From Nitrososphaerota archaeon (GTDB lineage Archaea > Thermoproteota > Nitrososphaeria > Nitrososphaerales > Nitrosopumilaceae), in contig JAGWFS010000002.1 in the NCBI GenBank assembly GCA_028867785.1, positions 273,404 through 337,403 of the forward strand: a stretch of DNA of 64,000 nt, in the 5' to 3' direction. The translations under genes were made by a program, and so were the position numbers. A model generated the notes under the pieces. The model was given only the letters and a program-made list of their open reading frames with translations. It was not told where the DNA came from and did no database searches. Every line of letters begins with the position of its first letter. Within the stretch, counting starts at the first letter, position 1. This document shows, one piece after another, positions 44,589-53,358 of this stretch.

Positions 44589-45916
44589 GACCGGGGCGGG
44601 TTGGCAAACCTGTTCTGCGGATTTTTATGATAATCGACAGGTATGGCGGAATCTTTCTGCCTTCCAGTCAGGATTCCCACCACAGTATCGTCCTTTTTTA
44701 TAGTACCTTCCTGCACAAGTTTTTTAATTCCGGCTGGAACAGCACCTGATGCCATTTCGCAGTCAAAACCGTTTAGACCAACCAGTGCCATACCATCCAA
44801 CATCTCGCCGTCTGACACCTGGGACACGACGCCGTTAGTAAATTCTAGCGCCCGAAGCCCCTTTAAGATATTAGCTGGCTTTGCAATTTGGATTGCAGTT
44901 GCTTTTGTCTTGGGCCTTATTCCTTTTTCATCCATAAAGTCATAGTATCTTTTTATCAAATCTATGTCTGGCCTTCCTCCATTCCATCTCAGACTCGTCT
45001 CCTCGAATTTTCCGTTGTAGAGTGTATGGAGCGTATTTGCGCCCTCAGAGTTTACCACTGCTATGCGAGGGATTTTTTTTATCCAGCCCCACTCGTATAG
45101 CTCCATCAAGCTTTTTCCGCAACTTGAGGCATTCCCAAGTGCCCCTCCAGGATACACAATCCAATCAGGAGCACTCCAATCAAGAGATTCAAGAGCTCGA
45201 AATACGATTGTTTTCTGCCCTTCAATTCTAAACGGGTTTATGGAATTGACGGTATAGCCTCCTACCTCTCCTGCCTGCTTGAGCGAAGCTGAAAGAGCAT
45301 CATCAAAATTTCCCTTGATTTCTATTACCTGTGCACCGAACTGAAAGGCCTGACTCAGTTTTCCAGGAGCCACTTCCCCTGCTGGTATGTATACGTCGCA
45401 TTCCATGTTTTCATTTGCAGCATACATGGCAGCTGACGCTGAAGTGTTTCCAGTCGACGCACATATTATTTTCTTGATGTCAACAAGCTTTGCATGTGTA
45501 ACGGCAGTAGTCATGCCGTTATCTTTGAAAGATCCGCTAGGGTTGTATCCTTCTGGCTGGAGCCACATGTTTTGTACTCCCACATAGTCTGAAACCTTGG
45601 ACATGTGATACGGTTTTGACAGTCTGCCTTCTGCTCCGTCAAGTGATACTAGATATTTTGAACATTCATCTATGTTTTCAGTATCGATTTGACAGAAATT
45701 CAATAGTTCCCGGAATCTCCAGACTCCGCTTTCATTAAATATGTTATTTGCATGATTTCTGCGCTTGTAGAATATTTCTTTTAGCGAAGGATTGGGTTTG
45801 TTTTTGTATTTGACATCTAGAAGATGTCCGTGTTCGCATTCTATGCGAATATCAGTTATTGGATATTCCAAGCCGCATGTTGGATCAATACATTTCTGAA
45901 ATGCTCCCGACTGCAT
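44585..45916 (-). CDS. thrC: Threonine synthase
   Basis: 443-residue PLP enzyme making threonine from O-phosphohomoserine. The N-terminal CIDPTCGLEYPITD and CEHGH hold Cys and could bind zinc. The PLP lysine is in GSFKDNGMT, and the phosphate loop is YPGGALGNASS. The product is the substrate of the threonine dehydratase at 10752. Confidence 0.94.
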   Translation of the reverse strand: MQSGAFQKCIDPTCGLEYPITDIRIECEHGHLLDVKYKNKPNPSLKEIFYKRRNHANNIFNESGVWRFRELLNFCQIDTENIDECSKYLVSLDGAEGRLSKPYHMSKVSDYVGVQNMWLQPEGYNPSGSFKDNGMTTAVTHAKLVDIKKIICASTGNTSASAAMYAANENMECDVYIPAGEVAPGKLSQAFQFGAQVIEIKGNFDDALSASLKQAGEVGGYTVNSINPFRIEGQKTIVFRALESLDWSAPDWIVYPGGALGNASSCGKSLMELYEWGWIKKIPRIAVVNSEGANTLHTLYNGKFEETSLRWNGGRPDIDLIKRYYDFMDEKGIRPKTKATAIQIAKPANILKGLRALEFTNGVVSQVSDGEMLDGMALVGLNGFDCEMASGAVPAGIKKLVQEGTIKKDDTVVGILTGRQKDSAIPVDYHKNPQNRFANPPRS

Positions 45917-46060
45917 TATGAAAAATTTAGATAGTAGTTATTTAAAGCTACAGAACTCCAGATGTCAACCAATTAACCATATTTGTACAAACCATGTCTA
46001 GACATAAAATAATCCCAAGACGGCCATCAACATAAATGCCATATTGACAAACAGCCAGTA

Positions 46061-46306
46061 TTGAAGATAGTTACAGTGTCTTATGGATCTGCCATCGTAA
46101 TAATTTCGGCAATAATCCAGTACTTGGCGCAGACTGGAATAGAAAATTGCAACTCGATGGCAGGAATTGTCTCCACTTATACCTCAAAGGACTACTCTCT
46201 TGGTTGTCAACTCTTATCAAACGTGCATGCTGGAACAATAATTGCAGAGATAGCAGGAATGGCCATTGTCATATTTGGAATATTATCAAAACCAAAAATT
46301 AGGTGA
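46061..46306 (+). CDS. Small two-helix membrane protein
   Basis: 81 residues starting at TTG. Helices at about 7-24 and 56-75 with a polar loop that holds two Cys (C30 and C49), possibly disulfide-bonded. Not recognised. Its end is two bases from the stop of the convergent tiny Cys-rich gene. Confidence 0.5.
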   Translation: MKIVTVSYGSAIVIISAIIQYLAQTGIENCNSMAGIVSTYTSKDYSLGCQLLSNVHAGTIIAEIAGMAIVIFGILSKPKIR

Positions 46307-46307
46307 G

Positions 46308-46421
46308 TTATTTTTTAGGGCCAGAACGCATGTGAAAGTTCACACAGCATTTGCATTCCTTTGAAATGCAGTCTTGTTCAGAAACGTGACCGCATATCCC
46401 ACATTCACAATGAGTTTGCAT
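46308..46421 (-). CDS. Tiny Cys-rich protein (37 aa)
   Basis: 37 residues with seven Cys (CECGIC, then C, CKCC) and two His. This could bind one or two zinc ions, or a copper or iron-sulfur site. Tail to tail with the membrane gene. Function unknown. Confidence 0.55.
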   Translation of the reverse strand: MQTHCECGICGHVSEQDCISKECKCCVNFHMRSGPKK

Positions 46422-46492
46422 GTTTCCTTCTGGGTATTATATGTCATTTAACCAATATGAGGGTTATTTTCGCACCATGCGCTCAAATTGAG

Positions 46493-46921
46493 CTACTTTT
46501 TTGATTTTTTGTTCTTTGTAGCGGTCTTTCTCTCAGTCCCCGCCCTTTCTTCGGCATGTCTGGCTTTTGCTTCTTCAGTCTCCTTGCTTTTTTCGTCTAC
46601 TGCCTTCATTACGGCTTGGATGAGTGCGTCAAGATCACTGTCAGAAACGGCAGGCTCTACTGCACTTGCTATTTGGTTTATGGCGTCAGATATTGCCGAA
46701 CTGACCTCTTCAAAGCTTTCCGGATCCTCGTACGCCGCATTATAGAGGGCCTTGAGCCTCCTTACGTCGGAAAGCAGTTGATCAGTCAGGGTTAAACGAT
46801 GTTTTTTACCGTTTAGTGTTATTTCCTGACTTATCATGCATGGACTCTTCATCCTACTTTCATAAAGTTTTCTGTAAGCAAACTGCATGGATCCCTCCTG
46901 TGGCAGTCGATAAAAAGGCAT
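46493..46921 (-). CDS. Hypothetical helical protein with Lys-rich tail
   Basis: 142 residues. The frame is open for 66 codons upstream to 47119, but that part overlaps the divergent flavin-reductase gene; I start at the Met before PFYRLPQEG. The middle is helical and acidic (a run with PESFEEVSSAISDAINQIA). The last 35 residues are Lys/Glu-rich and probably disordered. Not recognised. Confidence 0.6.
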   Translation of the reverse strand: MPFYRLPQEGSMQFAYRKLYESRMKSPCMISQEITLNGKKHRLTLTDQLLSDVRRLKALYNAAYEDPESFEEVSSAISDAINQIASAVEPAVSDSDLDALIQAVMKAVDEKSKETEEAKARHAEERAGTERKTATKNKKSKK

Positions 46922-47005
46922 GTTCAATTTCTGCCAAATTCTCGAACTTGCTCTGAAAATCAGGTCATTGACTAGACTAATATCCGACAGTAGGAGACAT
47001 GTACT

Positions 47006-47905
47006 GTGGAAAATAAAAACGCACAGCTCGCCCAGAGATTTTTCATGACGGGAGTGAGCTTGGTTACTTCGTATGGCCCGCACGGAAAAAATGTCATGGC
47101 TGCAGAATGGACACTTCAAATCTCATACAAGCCCATGCTGATTGCAGTATTCGTCCATTCTGGTTCCAATACGTTGGAAAACATCAGAAAAACAAGAAAA
47201 TTTGGAATCAATGTGGCATCAGAAGAGCAATCTACGCTGGTCAGCATTGCCGGCGGATATTCAAGGACAGAAATTGACAAGCTAAAAATTCGAGACTCTT
47301 TTCTCATGCTCAAATCAAAGAGTACGCCACTTCCGATGGTTGCCGGATGTGTAGTTAATGCAGAGTGCAAATTGATTACAATCAAGAAAACAGGTGATCA
47401 TAACATGGTGATAGGAAGGGTCACTTCAATAAGACACGATGAGACAAAAAAGCCTCTCATATATCATCGCAACAGATACTTCAAAATTGGCAAGATGATA
47501 GAACCGATAAGACATAAAGTAGCAGTCAATAGGAAAACATTTGACTTGTTTTGTTTGCCAAATCAAAGCAAGTTTATTTTAAAATGTGTGGGAGTGCTTG
47601 TACGATCAAAAAATAAAATATTGGTTTTGGATGGAAAACATGGAAACTCTGCCAATATGATTCCATACGCGCATACAAGAAAATCCGCGGATAACAAAAA
47701 AGAGCTTGAGAAGCACTTGACAAATGCAAGACTTGGAATAATATTGAAAGAAGAACCAAAAATAAAAAGGCTGGTTATAAAAAATAGAGGTAAAATTCAG
47801 AGAATCAATTTCATATTGTTTGATGGGATCCTGAAAGATAAATCAATGCGTTACACTTGGCACTCAACCAAAGGTAACACGTTATTACAAACTCTGATCA
47901 AATGA
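47006..47905 (+). CDS. Flavin-reductase-like protein with extra C-terminal domain
   Basis: 299 residues starting at GTG. Residues of about 1-165 are the FMN-binding split barrel of the DIM6/NTAB flavin reductase family (RFFMTGVSLVTSYGPHGKN, then NTLENIRKTRKFGINVAS). Residues from about 180 form a separate domain starting FILKCVGVLVRSKNKILVLDG; this resembles the first strand of a Nudix fold, but no Nudix box follows. The fusion may join FMN redox chemistry with a degenerate nucleotide-binding domain. Confidence 0.78.
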   Translation: MENKNAQLAQRFFMTGVSLVTSYGPHGKNVMAAEWTLQISYKPMLIAVFVHSGSNTLENIRKTRKFGINVASEEQSTLVSIAGGYSRTEIDKLKIRDSFLMLKSKSTPLPMVAGCVVNAECKLITIKKTGDHNMVIGRVTSIRHDETKKPLIYHRNRYFKIGKMIEPIRHKVAVNRKTFDLFCLPNQSKFILKCVGVLVRSKNKILVLDGKHGNSANMIPYAHTRKSADNKKELEKHLTNARLGIILKEEPKIKRLVIKNRGKIQRINFILFDGILKDKSMRYTWHSTKGNTLLQTLIK

Positions 47906-48281
47906 CAATGTAGTCTAGCGCCGTCGCGTCTGCAAGCAGTGAAGCATGTCTGGCGTTAAGTATGTATCCGTTTTTGATATCTGACGTCTGGACCCACCTA
48001 TTTGTGGAGCTATAATGTCGCTTTTCCTTCATCTCTTTTTCAATGTCTTGCAGATCAAATTCTCCTTCCTCTACTTGTTGTGTGCGTATGTGTTTTACTG
48101 TAACAAGAATTTTCTTTACTTTTACCCGGACGCCGAATCTCCAAACATGATCTGAGGTATCATCTTGGACCTCCAAGAGTTTTAATTTAATTTCCTTCGT
48201 TCCTAACGCATCATGGCTTACCAAACTTCTCTCGTCTACAAAATCTTCAAAACTCATTGTTTTAATTATAAAACTTGTCAT
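47898..48281 (-). CDS. Hypothetical protein
   Basis: 127 residues, soluble and strand-rich in the middle (RFGVRVKVKKILVTVKHI), not recognised. An alternative start is the Met at codon 9 (SFEDFVDE). It overlaps the end of the flavin-reductase gene by 8 bases and follows the nuclease gene by 51 bases on the same strand. Confidence 0.6.
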   Translation of the reverse strand: MTSFIIKTMSFEDFVDERSLVSHDALGTKEIKLKLLEVQDDTSDHVWRFGVRVKVKKILVTVKHIRTQQVEEGEFDLQDIEKEMKEKRHYSSTNRWVQTSDIKNGYILNARHASLLADATALDYIVI

Positions 48282-48332
48282 TAAAGAAGTTATTGCATCC
48301 TGGCAAATGTGGAATTAGTAAAACCCATGATC

Positions 48333-48911
48333 TTAATGGATGCGACTGTTTTTGGCACGAAATGGCATAGTACAGTCGTCCAGATGCAGTAGCTTCCGTT
48401 TTCCATCTACAAGCAGGTACGTCATTCCATCATAAGTGCATACAAAATCAGTAACAGGATTAGATCTATCCCAAACCTTGTAATATTCCCTCAGCTCCCT
48501 ATGCTCGTATTTGCCCTTGCCTATCCTTTTTTTTGATAAAAACTTGAATGCGATAACCATTTTTCTTGTTTGGTAGAGCTCAAAAGTATGAATCCATTTT
48601 AGACATCGCAAGATTTGATCATATGGTACATAAAGGGCAGTGTTTGTGCCTGATTTTGCCTCAATGGTATAGATTGTATTTTCTTTTGTGCTCACTGCAA
48701 GTATGTCTGGCAATCCAACGCTGGGGGACCCCAACCGAAACGCTTTCCAACCATCTACCGCATTAAATCTTTTAACTAGCGTATCTTCCCAATTATATCC
48801 TCGTTGTCTTCTTGTCCTAGCCACTCTCTGATTGTCAGATTTGGTAGACCCTGGTCTTGCCACCTTGTTTTCGATTCCTGTTCCTCTAGATTTTAGCTGT
48901 TCCATCTCCAT
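48333..48911 (-). CDS. Holliday-junction-resolvase-like nuclease
   Basis: 192 residues. RQRGYNWEDTLVKRFNAV (helix with Glu), GLPDILAV (Asp) and YTIEAKSG (ExK) give the PD-(D/E)XK core in the order of archaeal Hjc. The N-terminal 35 residues are basic and disordered, and the C-terminal half is longer than in Hjc of about 140 residues. It would cut branched DNA. The name by pattern only; another nuclease of the same fold is possible. Confidence 0.82.
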   Translation of the reverse strand: MEMEQLKSRGTGIENKVARPGSTKSDNQRVARTRRQRGYNWEDTLVKRFNAVDGWKAFRLGSPSVGLPDILAVSTKENTIYTIEAKSGTNTALYVPYDQILRCLKWIHTFELYQTRKMVIAFKFLSKKRIGKGKYEHRELREYYKVWDRSNPVTDFVCTYDGMTYLLVDGKRKLLHLDDCTMPFRAKNSRIH

Positions 48912-49004
48912 GTCTTACATTTGATACTTTTGTTCCAGTAATAGACTAGAAGGTAATTCTAATAACACCAATTGGACATTTTCGGTGAACATGCAACTAT
49001 CAAA

Positions 49005-49394
49005 ATGATATACGTGAAGACAAACCTCAGGATTAATATGGTGTTGTTGGAAATACATTCTGTGTCTTATCAAGATCCGCTCACATATCTAAAATACAAG
49101 GGTTATGAGGACCTTCTCAAGGTAATTTTATATTCATCACAGTCCATGCTTGGAGCAATTCCACTCATTTATCACATTAATCATAGTGGCAAGAATGTAA
49201 TTTTTATTCAAACCGGAGCTGTGGGAGGAATAACAATTCATTATCTCATGGTGCCTGAAAAACCAACGAAAAAGTTCATCGAATTAAAACGTCTGACTGG
49301 GGATTTTTCTTTTGTTGAAAAAATTGGCAGTGATAGCATGTCACTGTACATCCCAATACTGGAACTAGAAGGCTCTACCCTCAAGTTTCCCTAG
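49005..49394 (+). CDS. Hypothetical protein
   Basis: 129 residues from ATG 49005; an in-frame TTG at 48972 would add 11 residues. Soluble, strand-rich, with a long hydrophobic stretch (VIFIQTGAVGGITIHYLMVP). Not recognised. Tail to tail with DUF35. Confidence 0.6.
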   Translation: MIYVKTNLRINMVLLEIHSVSYQDPLTYLKYKGYEDLLKVILYSSQSMLGAIPLIYHINHSGKNVIFIQTGAVGGITIHYLMVPEKPTKKFIELKRLTGDFSFVEKIGSDSMSLYIPILELEGSTLKFP

Positions 49395-49411
49395 TTGTGT
49401 CAACTTGAGAA

Positions 49412-49747
49412 TCATTCCAACGCTTGTTTTTTTATCTTGAAAATGAATTTCTCGCCATCTTCATAGCCGCATCTCTCCAAAGTTAGATTCTGTCCCATCT
49501 CTAGATCTGATGGATTTGTGATTTTTCCTACGAGTCGTATCTGGCCTTCAATCTCTGCCACGCAGAAATATTCTCCGTTCTTACACGAATATTCCAATAA
49601 TGTGGCATCTCTAGACACTTTTCTCCATGTAACGCTGCCAAAGCAATTGTTGCAGTATTCGCTTGGAGGCCAAACAAGCTTTTGGCATTTTGGGCATTCG
49701 CTACACACAAAGTTATCGTTTTTCAGTTCCTGTTCAAATCGATTCAT
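49412..49747 (-). CDS. DUF35 OB-fold zinc-ribbon protein
   Basis: 111 residues. The N-terminal rubredoxin-like zinc ribbon is CPKCQ then CNNCFG, followed by an OB-fold (CVAEIEGQIRLVGKITNP). DUF35 proteins bridge thiolase and HMG-CoA synthase in archaea and pass CoA intermediates between them. The gene overlaps thiolase by four bases, which supports complex formation. Confidence 0.9.
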   Translation of the reverse strand: MNRFEQELKNDNFVCSECPKCQKLVWPPSEYCNNCFGSVTWRKVSRDATLLEYSCKNGEYFCVAEIEGQIRLVGKITNPSDLEMGQNLTLERCGYEDGEKFIFKIKKQALE

Positions 49748-50853
49748 GATTGCAATATTAATACAGTCGAAGACGTTGCCGCTGCCGACATGTTATGGAC
49801 TAGTGCAGTACGAGCTTTCTCTACCTGTCTCTTGCCTGCAGTTCCTTGAACCTGTTGAAACATCTCTATTGTCTGGGCTATGCCAGTGGCGCCTAACGGA
49901 TGACCTGTACCAATCAATCCCCCCCTTGGATTGATTTTCTTATTTTCAGTATTGTACATGTCTCTAACAAAATCAGCTCCTCTCCCAGGCCCAACTAATT
50001 TCAAATCTTCTAGTGCCATGATCTCGCATATGCTAAAGGCATCGTGCACCTCGGCCACATCTACGTCGGATGGTGAATTGCCAGACATTGAATATGCGTC
50101 AGATGACGCAAACATCGTGCTTTGCATGGAAGCAAGATCTTTATTTTTTGTAAACCCAGCCGAAATAGATTTTTGCCCGATTCCTTTTATCCATACCGGG
50201 TTTTCAGTAAATTTTCGAATTATGTCTTCGGAAGCAAGTAGAATCGAGGCGGAGCCATTGCACGGCATGGAACAGTCTAACAATCTCACATTATCAGTCA
50301 GATTTTTTGATCTCATTACTTCATCAAAAGAATATGAATGATCAAAGCAGGAATTCGGATTATCTAGAGAATTTCTGTGATTTTTTGCTGAAACGTATGC
50401 AAGGTCTTCCATGGTGGTGCCATATTTCCTCATGTGGGCACTTGTAAAAAGAGATGACCAGTATATCGGGTGTTTGTATTGTCCTCTCGATTTATCCCAA
50501 TCCAACACAAGGCCCGGACTGTTGGTTTTTTCCGCACCTGTTACTAGCGCTACGTCTGCAAGTCCTGACGATATGTATGAGAATGCAGATACTATGCAAT
50601 TTGTTCCTGAGTTGCACAGGCTTTCAACTGAATGAGAAATTTTGGGAGAGATTCCTGATAATTCTGAGACTATGTTAGCCAGATATTTATCGTTTGCATT
50701 AGTAGATGTCAGCACGACATCAACGTCCTTCTGAGTCAAGTTTTTAGTGTTATCAAAAATGGGCTTGATAGATGAGATCATTAGCGATTCCATGGAGGAG
50801 TCTTTTTTGGTAAATTTGGTCAAACCTGATGACGCGATGCCTACTCTTCTCAC
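49744..50853 (-). CDS. Thiolase (acetyl-CoA acetyltransferase-like)
   Basis: 369 residues of the archaeal thiolase/SCP-x type. The nucleophile Cys is in SLCNSGTNCIVSAF, the EVHDAFSICE and GTGHPLGATG motifs carry the two His. It would make acetoacetyl-CoA, either for HMG-CoA synthase or in the carbon-fixation cycle. It overlaps DUF35 and follows the F420-type gene by one base. Confidence 0.92.
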   Translation of the reverse strand: MRRVGIASSGLTKFTKKDSSMESLMISSIKPIFDNTKNLTQKDVDVVLTSTNANDKYLANIVSELSGISPKISHSVESLCNSGTNCIVSAFSYISSGLADVALVTGAEKTNSPGLVLDWDKSRGQYKHPIYWSSLFTSAHMRKYGTTMEDLAYVSAKNHRNSLDNPNSCFDHSYSFDEVMRSKNLTDNVRLLDCSMPCNGSASILLASEDIIRKFTENPVWIKGIGQKSISAGFTKNKDLASMQSTMFASSDAYSMSGNSPSDVDVAEVHDAFSICEIMALEDLKLVGPGRGADFVRDMYNTENKKINPRGGLIGTGHPLGATGIAQTIEMFQQVQGTAGKRQVEKARTALVHNMSAAATSSTVLILQS

Positions 50854-50854
50854 A

Positions 50855-51832
50855 CTACATCTCGCTCCTCAGTGTAGAAACCAATAGTTTGAAAGATTCG
50901 GTTACGTTTCCTACTGGATTGAATTGAAGTATTGGAAGATTCACTCCAACTTTTACAAACTGTTTGAGTTTTTTAGGTAATTCGTTTGGAGTTCCGCACA
51001 ATGTCAGGGAATCCGCCATAGAATCAGAAACATGGCGGTAATTTTCAGTCAAACCTGACTTTTTGTACTCGTCAAATATCTCGTCTGTTTCCTTTCTATA
51101 TCCATTTGCTGCCAAGAATTCCCGGTAGATTTTTCCAACAGATACATAAAATGCTAGCGTCTTTTTTGCTCTGGTCCTTGCCTTCTCCGCATCATCTGAG
51201 ACACAAGTTATCAGTTGGCATGCAACATCGATTTTTCTCTTATTCTGCATCCTTGTGATTGTTCTTTTCATCTCGTCTATCGGCCTCAAATAAAAAATGA
51301 CCCCATCTCCCAACTCCCATGCCGCATCCATCATTTTTTGGTTGATTGCTGCAAGATAGATTGGTATCTCTTTTCGTATTGGTTTTACTAATAGGCTAAA
51401 GTTTCTAAGGTGAAAGAATTCTCCATCATATGTTACTTTTTTTCTAGATACGATCTGTCTTATGATGCTGACGTATTCTCTCATTCGTAGCACGGGTTGT
51501 GTAAATTTCAAGCCGTGCCAGTCTTCCACAATTGCCTGACTGCTAGTTCCCAATCCCAAAATCAGTCGCCCATTAGAAACAGCGTCAACTGTAACTGCAT
51601 GCATTGCTACAAGTGAAGGTGTTCTAGAATAGATGTTGATAATCGATGAGCCAATCTTTGGCTTTTTTGCAATCTGTGCCACGGATGATAAAACAGAACT
51701 GCATTCCATGCCCCATGTCTCTGGAATCCAGATTGAGTCAGGGCTGTGCTTTGACAGCATTTTTGAGCATTCCAATACCTCTTTTATGGACAATAAAGAA
51801 CCAAGACTAAAACCAAGTCTCAACATGATCAC
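50855..51832 (-). CDS. LLM-class F420-dependent oxidoreductase
   Basis: 325-residue luciferase-like TIM-barrel protein. IWIPETWG near residue 36, NGRLILGLGTSS near residue 87 and the C-terminal CGTPNELPKKLKQF match F420-dependent members such as methylene-tetrahydromethanopterin reductase-like enzymes. The substrate is unknown. It lies in an operon with the thiolase and the nucleotidyltransferase. Confidence 0.87.
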   Translation of the reverse strand: MIMLRLGFSLGSLLSIKEVLECSKMLSKHSPDSIWIPETWGMECSSVLSSVAQIAKKPKIGSSIINIYSRTPSLVAMHAVTVDAVSNGRLILGLGTSSQAIVEDWHGLKFTQPVLRMREYVSIIRQIVSRKKVTYDGEFFHLRNFSLLVKPIRKEIPIYLAAINQKMMDAAWELGDGVIFYLRPIDEMKRTITRMQNKRKIDVACQLITCVSDDAEKARTRAKKTLAFYVSVGKIYREFLAANGYRKETDEIFDEYKKSGLTENYRHVSDSMADSLTLCGTPNELPKKLKQFVKVGVNLPILQFNPVGNVTESFKLLVSTLRSEM

Positions 51833-52524
51833 TTTACACTAAGAAATTTCTCGTACTTGACTGCGCGCATCTGATCCGTGCACTCGTTCATGTCCTTATG
51901 CGAATCAATTGAATGCCAAAATACTTTGTTGTATCTAATTGCATGCAATCTATTCATTTTAGATAATGCCGGAAAAGTTGTGTTTTCTATGTTTCCAGTT
52001 TTTGGAAGCAATTTGATGGTGTTATTTTCTAGATAGTATACTCCTGCATTCATCCAATAGTTGGATAACTCTGGCTTTTCCTCGAATTTTTCTACGCGGT
52101 TTTCATTAAGGTGCACTATGCCAAAGTTGGTTTTCAGCTGGATTACTGCAATAGAATTTGGATGTTCTTTGAGTTTGTTCAGATCCAAGTTGGTTATTAC
52201 GTCTCCATTTATCACAAAAAAGGCCTCATCTCCTATATACTTGCGAGCATTGTAGATTGCCCCGCCTGTACCAAGTGGCGATTTTTCTATGGAAAAGCTT
52301 GTTTTTACGTTCAAACTTCTAGAGTCTAGAAAACTTACTATCTGTTCTGCCCTATAGCCTGCGCATATTATAATTTCATCAATCTTGAACTTTTTGAAAT
52401 ACCTTATCTGCCATTCTATTATCGGCACATTACATACTGGTACAAGTGGCTTTGGAAGGTAATCAGTCAGAGGCCTCAGTCTTTTTCCCATCCCTCCGGA
52501 CAAAATTACAGCCTTCACATACAA
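51829..52524 (-). CDS. Sugar nucleotidyltransferase
   Basis: 231 residues. VILSGGMGKRLRPLTDYLPKPL is the nucleotide-binding signature, and the FVINGDVITNLD motif binds the metal. Short form without a C-terminal acyltransferase domain. It probably makes a GDP- or UDP-sugar for surface glycans. The first gene of the operon with LLM, thiolase and DUF35. Confidence 0.9.
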   Translation of the reverse strand: MYVKAVILSGGMGKRLRPLTDYLPKPLVPVCNVPIIEWQIRYFKKFKIDEIIICAGYRAEQIVSFLDSRSLNVKTSFSIEKSPLGTGGAIYNARKYIGDEAFFVINGDVITNLDLNKLKEHPNSIAVIQLKTNFGIVHLNENRVEKFEEKPELSNYWMNAGVYYLENNTIKLLPKTGNIENTTFPALSKMNRLHAIRYNKVFWHSIDSHKDMNECTDQMRAVKYEKFLSVK

Positions 52525-52713
52525 GTCCCATGTAACTTGGAATTAAAAGATTTGGAAAACCTGAAGCAAAAATGACATACAATTGCGGCGTACAGGCTTT
52601 CTTTAGAAAAACAATCCACATCAATCATATTATTTCCGCATTATCAAATTGATTTTGAGTCCCCATGTAATTTTATGAAGTCCAACTAGTCTTTCTGATC
52701 TTTTCTTGGCCTT

Positions 52714-52830
52714 TCAGTTAGATAATAGTGCAATTCTGTATAAGCACTCTACGCAATATTCTTGTTCTTCTGTATGTTCGCAGTCATACATCTTTTTAGA
52801 TTCCTGTCCACATTTTGCACAAATATGCAC
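52714..52830 (-). CDS. Tiny zinc-ribbon protein (38 aa)
   Basis: 38 residues from GTG with CAKC and CVEC plus an extra Cys and His (YDCEH). Stands alone in a gap of about 370 bases between the nucleotidyltransferase and a membrane gene. Function unknown. Confidence 0.5.
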   Translation of the reverse strand: MHICAKCGQESKKMYDCEHTEEQEYCVECLYRIALLSN

Positions 52831-52895
52831 GACTTGTTAAGTAAGTGCCAATGTTTGAAGATTTGGTTTGATAAAAACAAGATGTTGTACGGTGT

Positions 52896-53294
52896 CTATC
52901 TTTTTGATCTCTTGATTTTTAGGCCACCCAAAAAGATGATTATGATCCCTATCCCCAGCACAGGACCGAAATCCCGCATGGTTTGAGGACTCTGAAATTG
53001 ATTTCCAGACATGGACAAAATTACACCAGTGCCGACAACAATCATGGCTCCTCCTATGATTATCAGGACGCCGAGCATGCTGGACGCTTCTCTTCGTGTA
53101 ATGAAAAATGACGCGATGAGCATTGCCGACGGTATTATTCCAAACACAGAACCACGGGTCTTATCATCCATTGGAAGAAAGCCGGTATTTCCTTGTGAAC
53201 TTGATTCCGGCCCTGCCACAACAACATCAGCACCATATACCGCTAGCATGATTATTGATATTATCGACATTATGATCGCAGCCTTTAGAGCCAT
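52896..53294 (-). CDS. Four-helix membrane protein
   Basis: 132 residues with hydrophobic segments at about 5-25, 48-65, 72-92 and 107-125. The first could be a signal peptide. The final KIKRSKR is cytoplasmic. Not recognised. It precedes no gene closely; the prepilin peptidase gene is 64 bases upstream on the same strand and may share its transcript. Confidence 0.6.
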   Translation of the reverse strand: MALKAAIIMSIISIIMLAVYGADVVVAGPESSSQGNTGFLPMDDKTRGSVFGIIPSAMLIASFFITRREASSMLGVLIIIGGAMIVVGTGVILSMSGNQFQSPQTMRDFGPVLGIGIIIIFLGGLKIKRSKR

Positions 53295-53358
53295 GGCCTA
53301 GCTCCATTTGAAGAGGTAATAAACTTTCAAGCGTTTTAACGTGTACGGCAGATCTTGT

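Noticed and set aside
46922..47119. N-terminal extension of the 46493 protein
   Set aside because: It overlaps the start of the divergent flavin-reductase gene, and its residues look like antisense translation.
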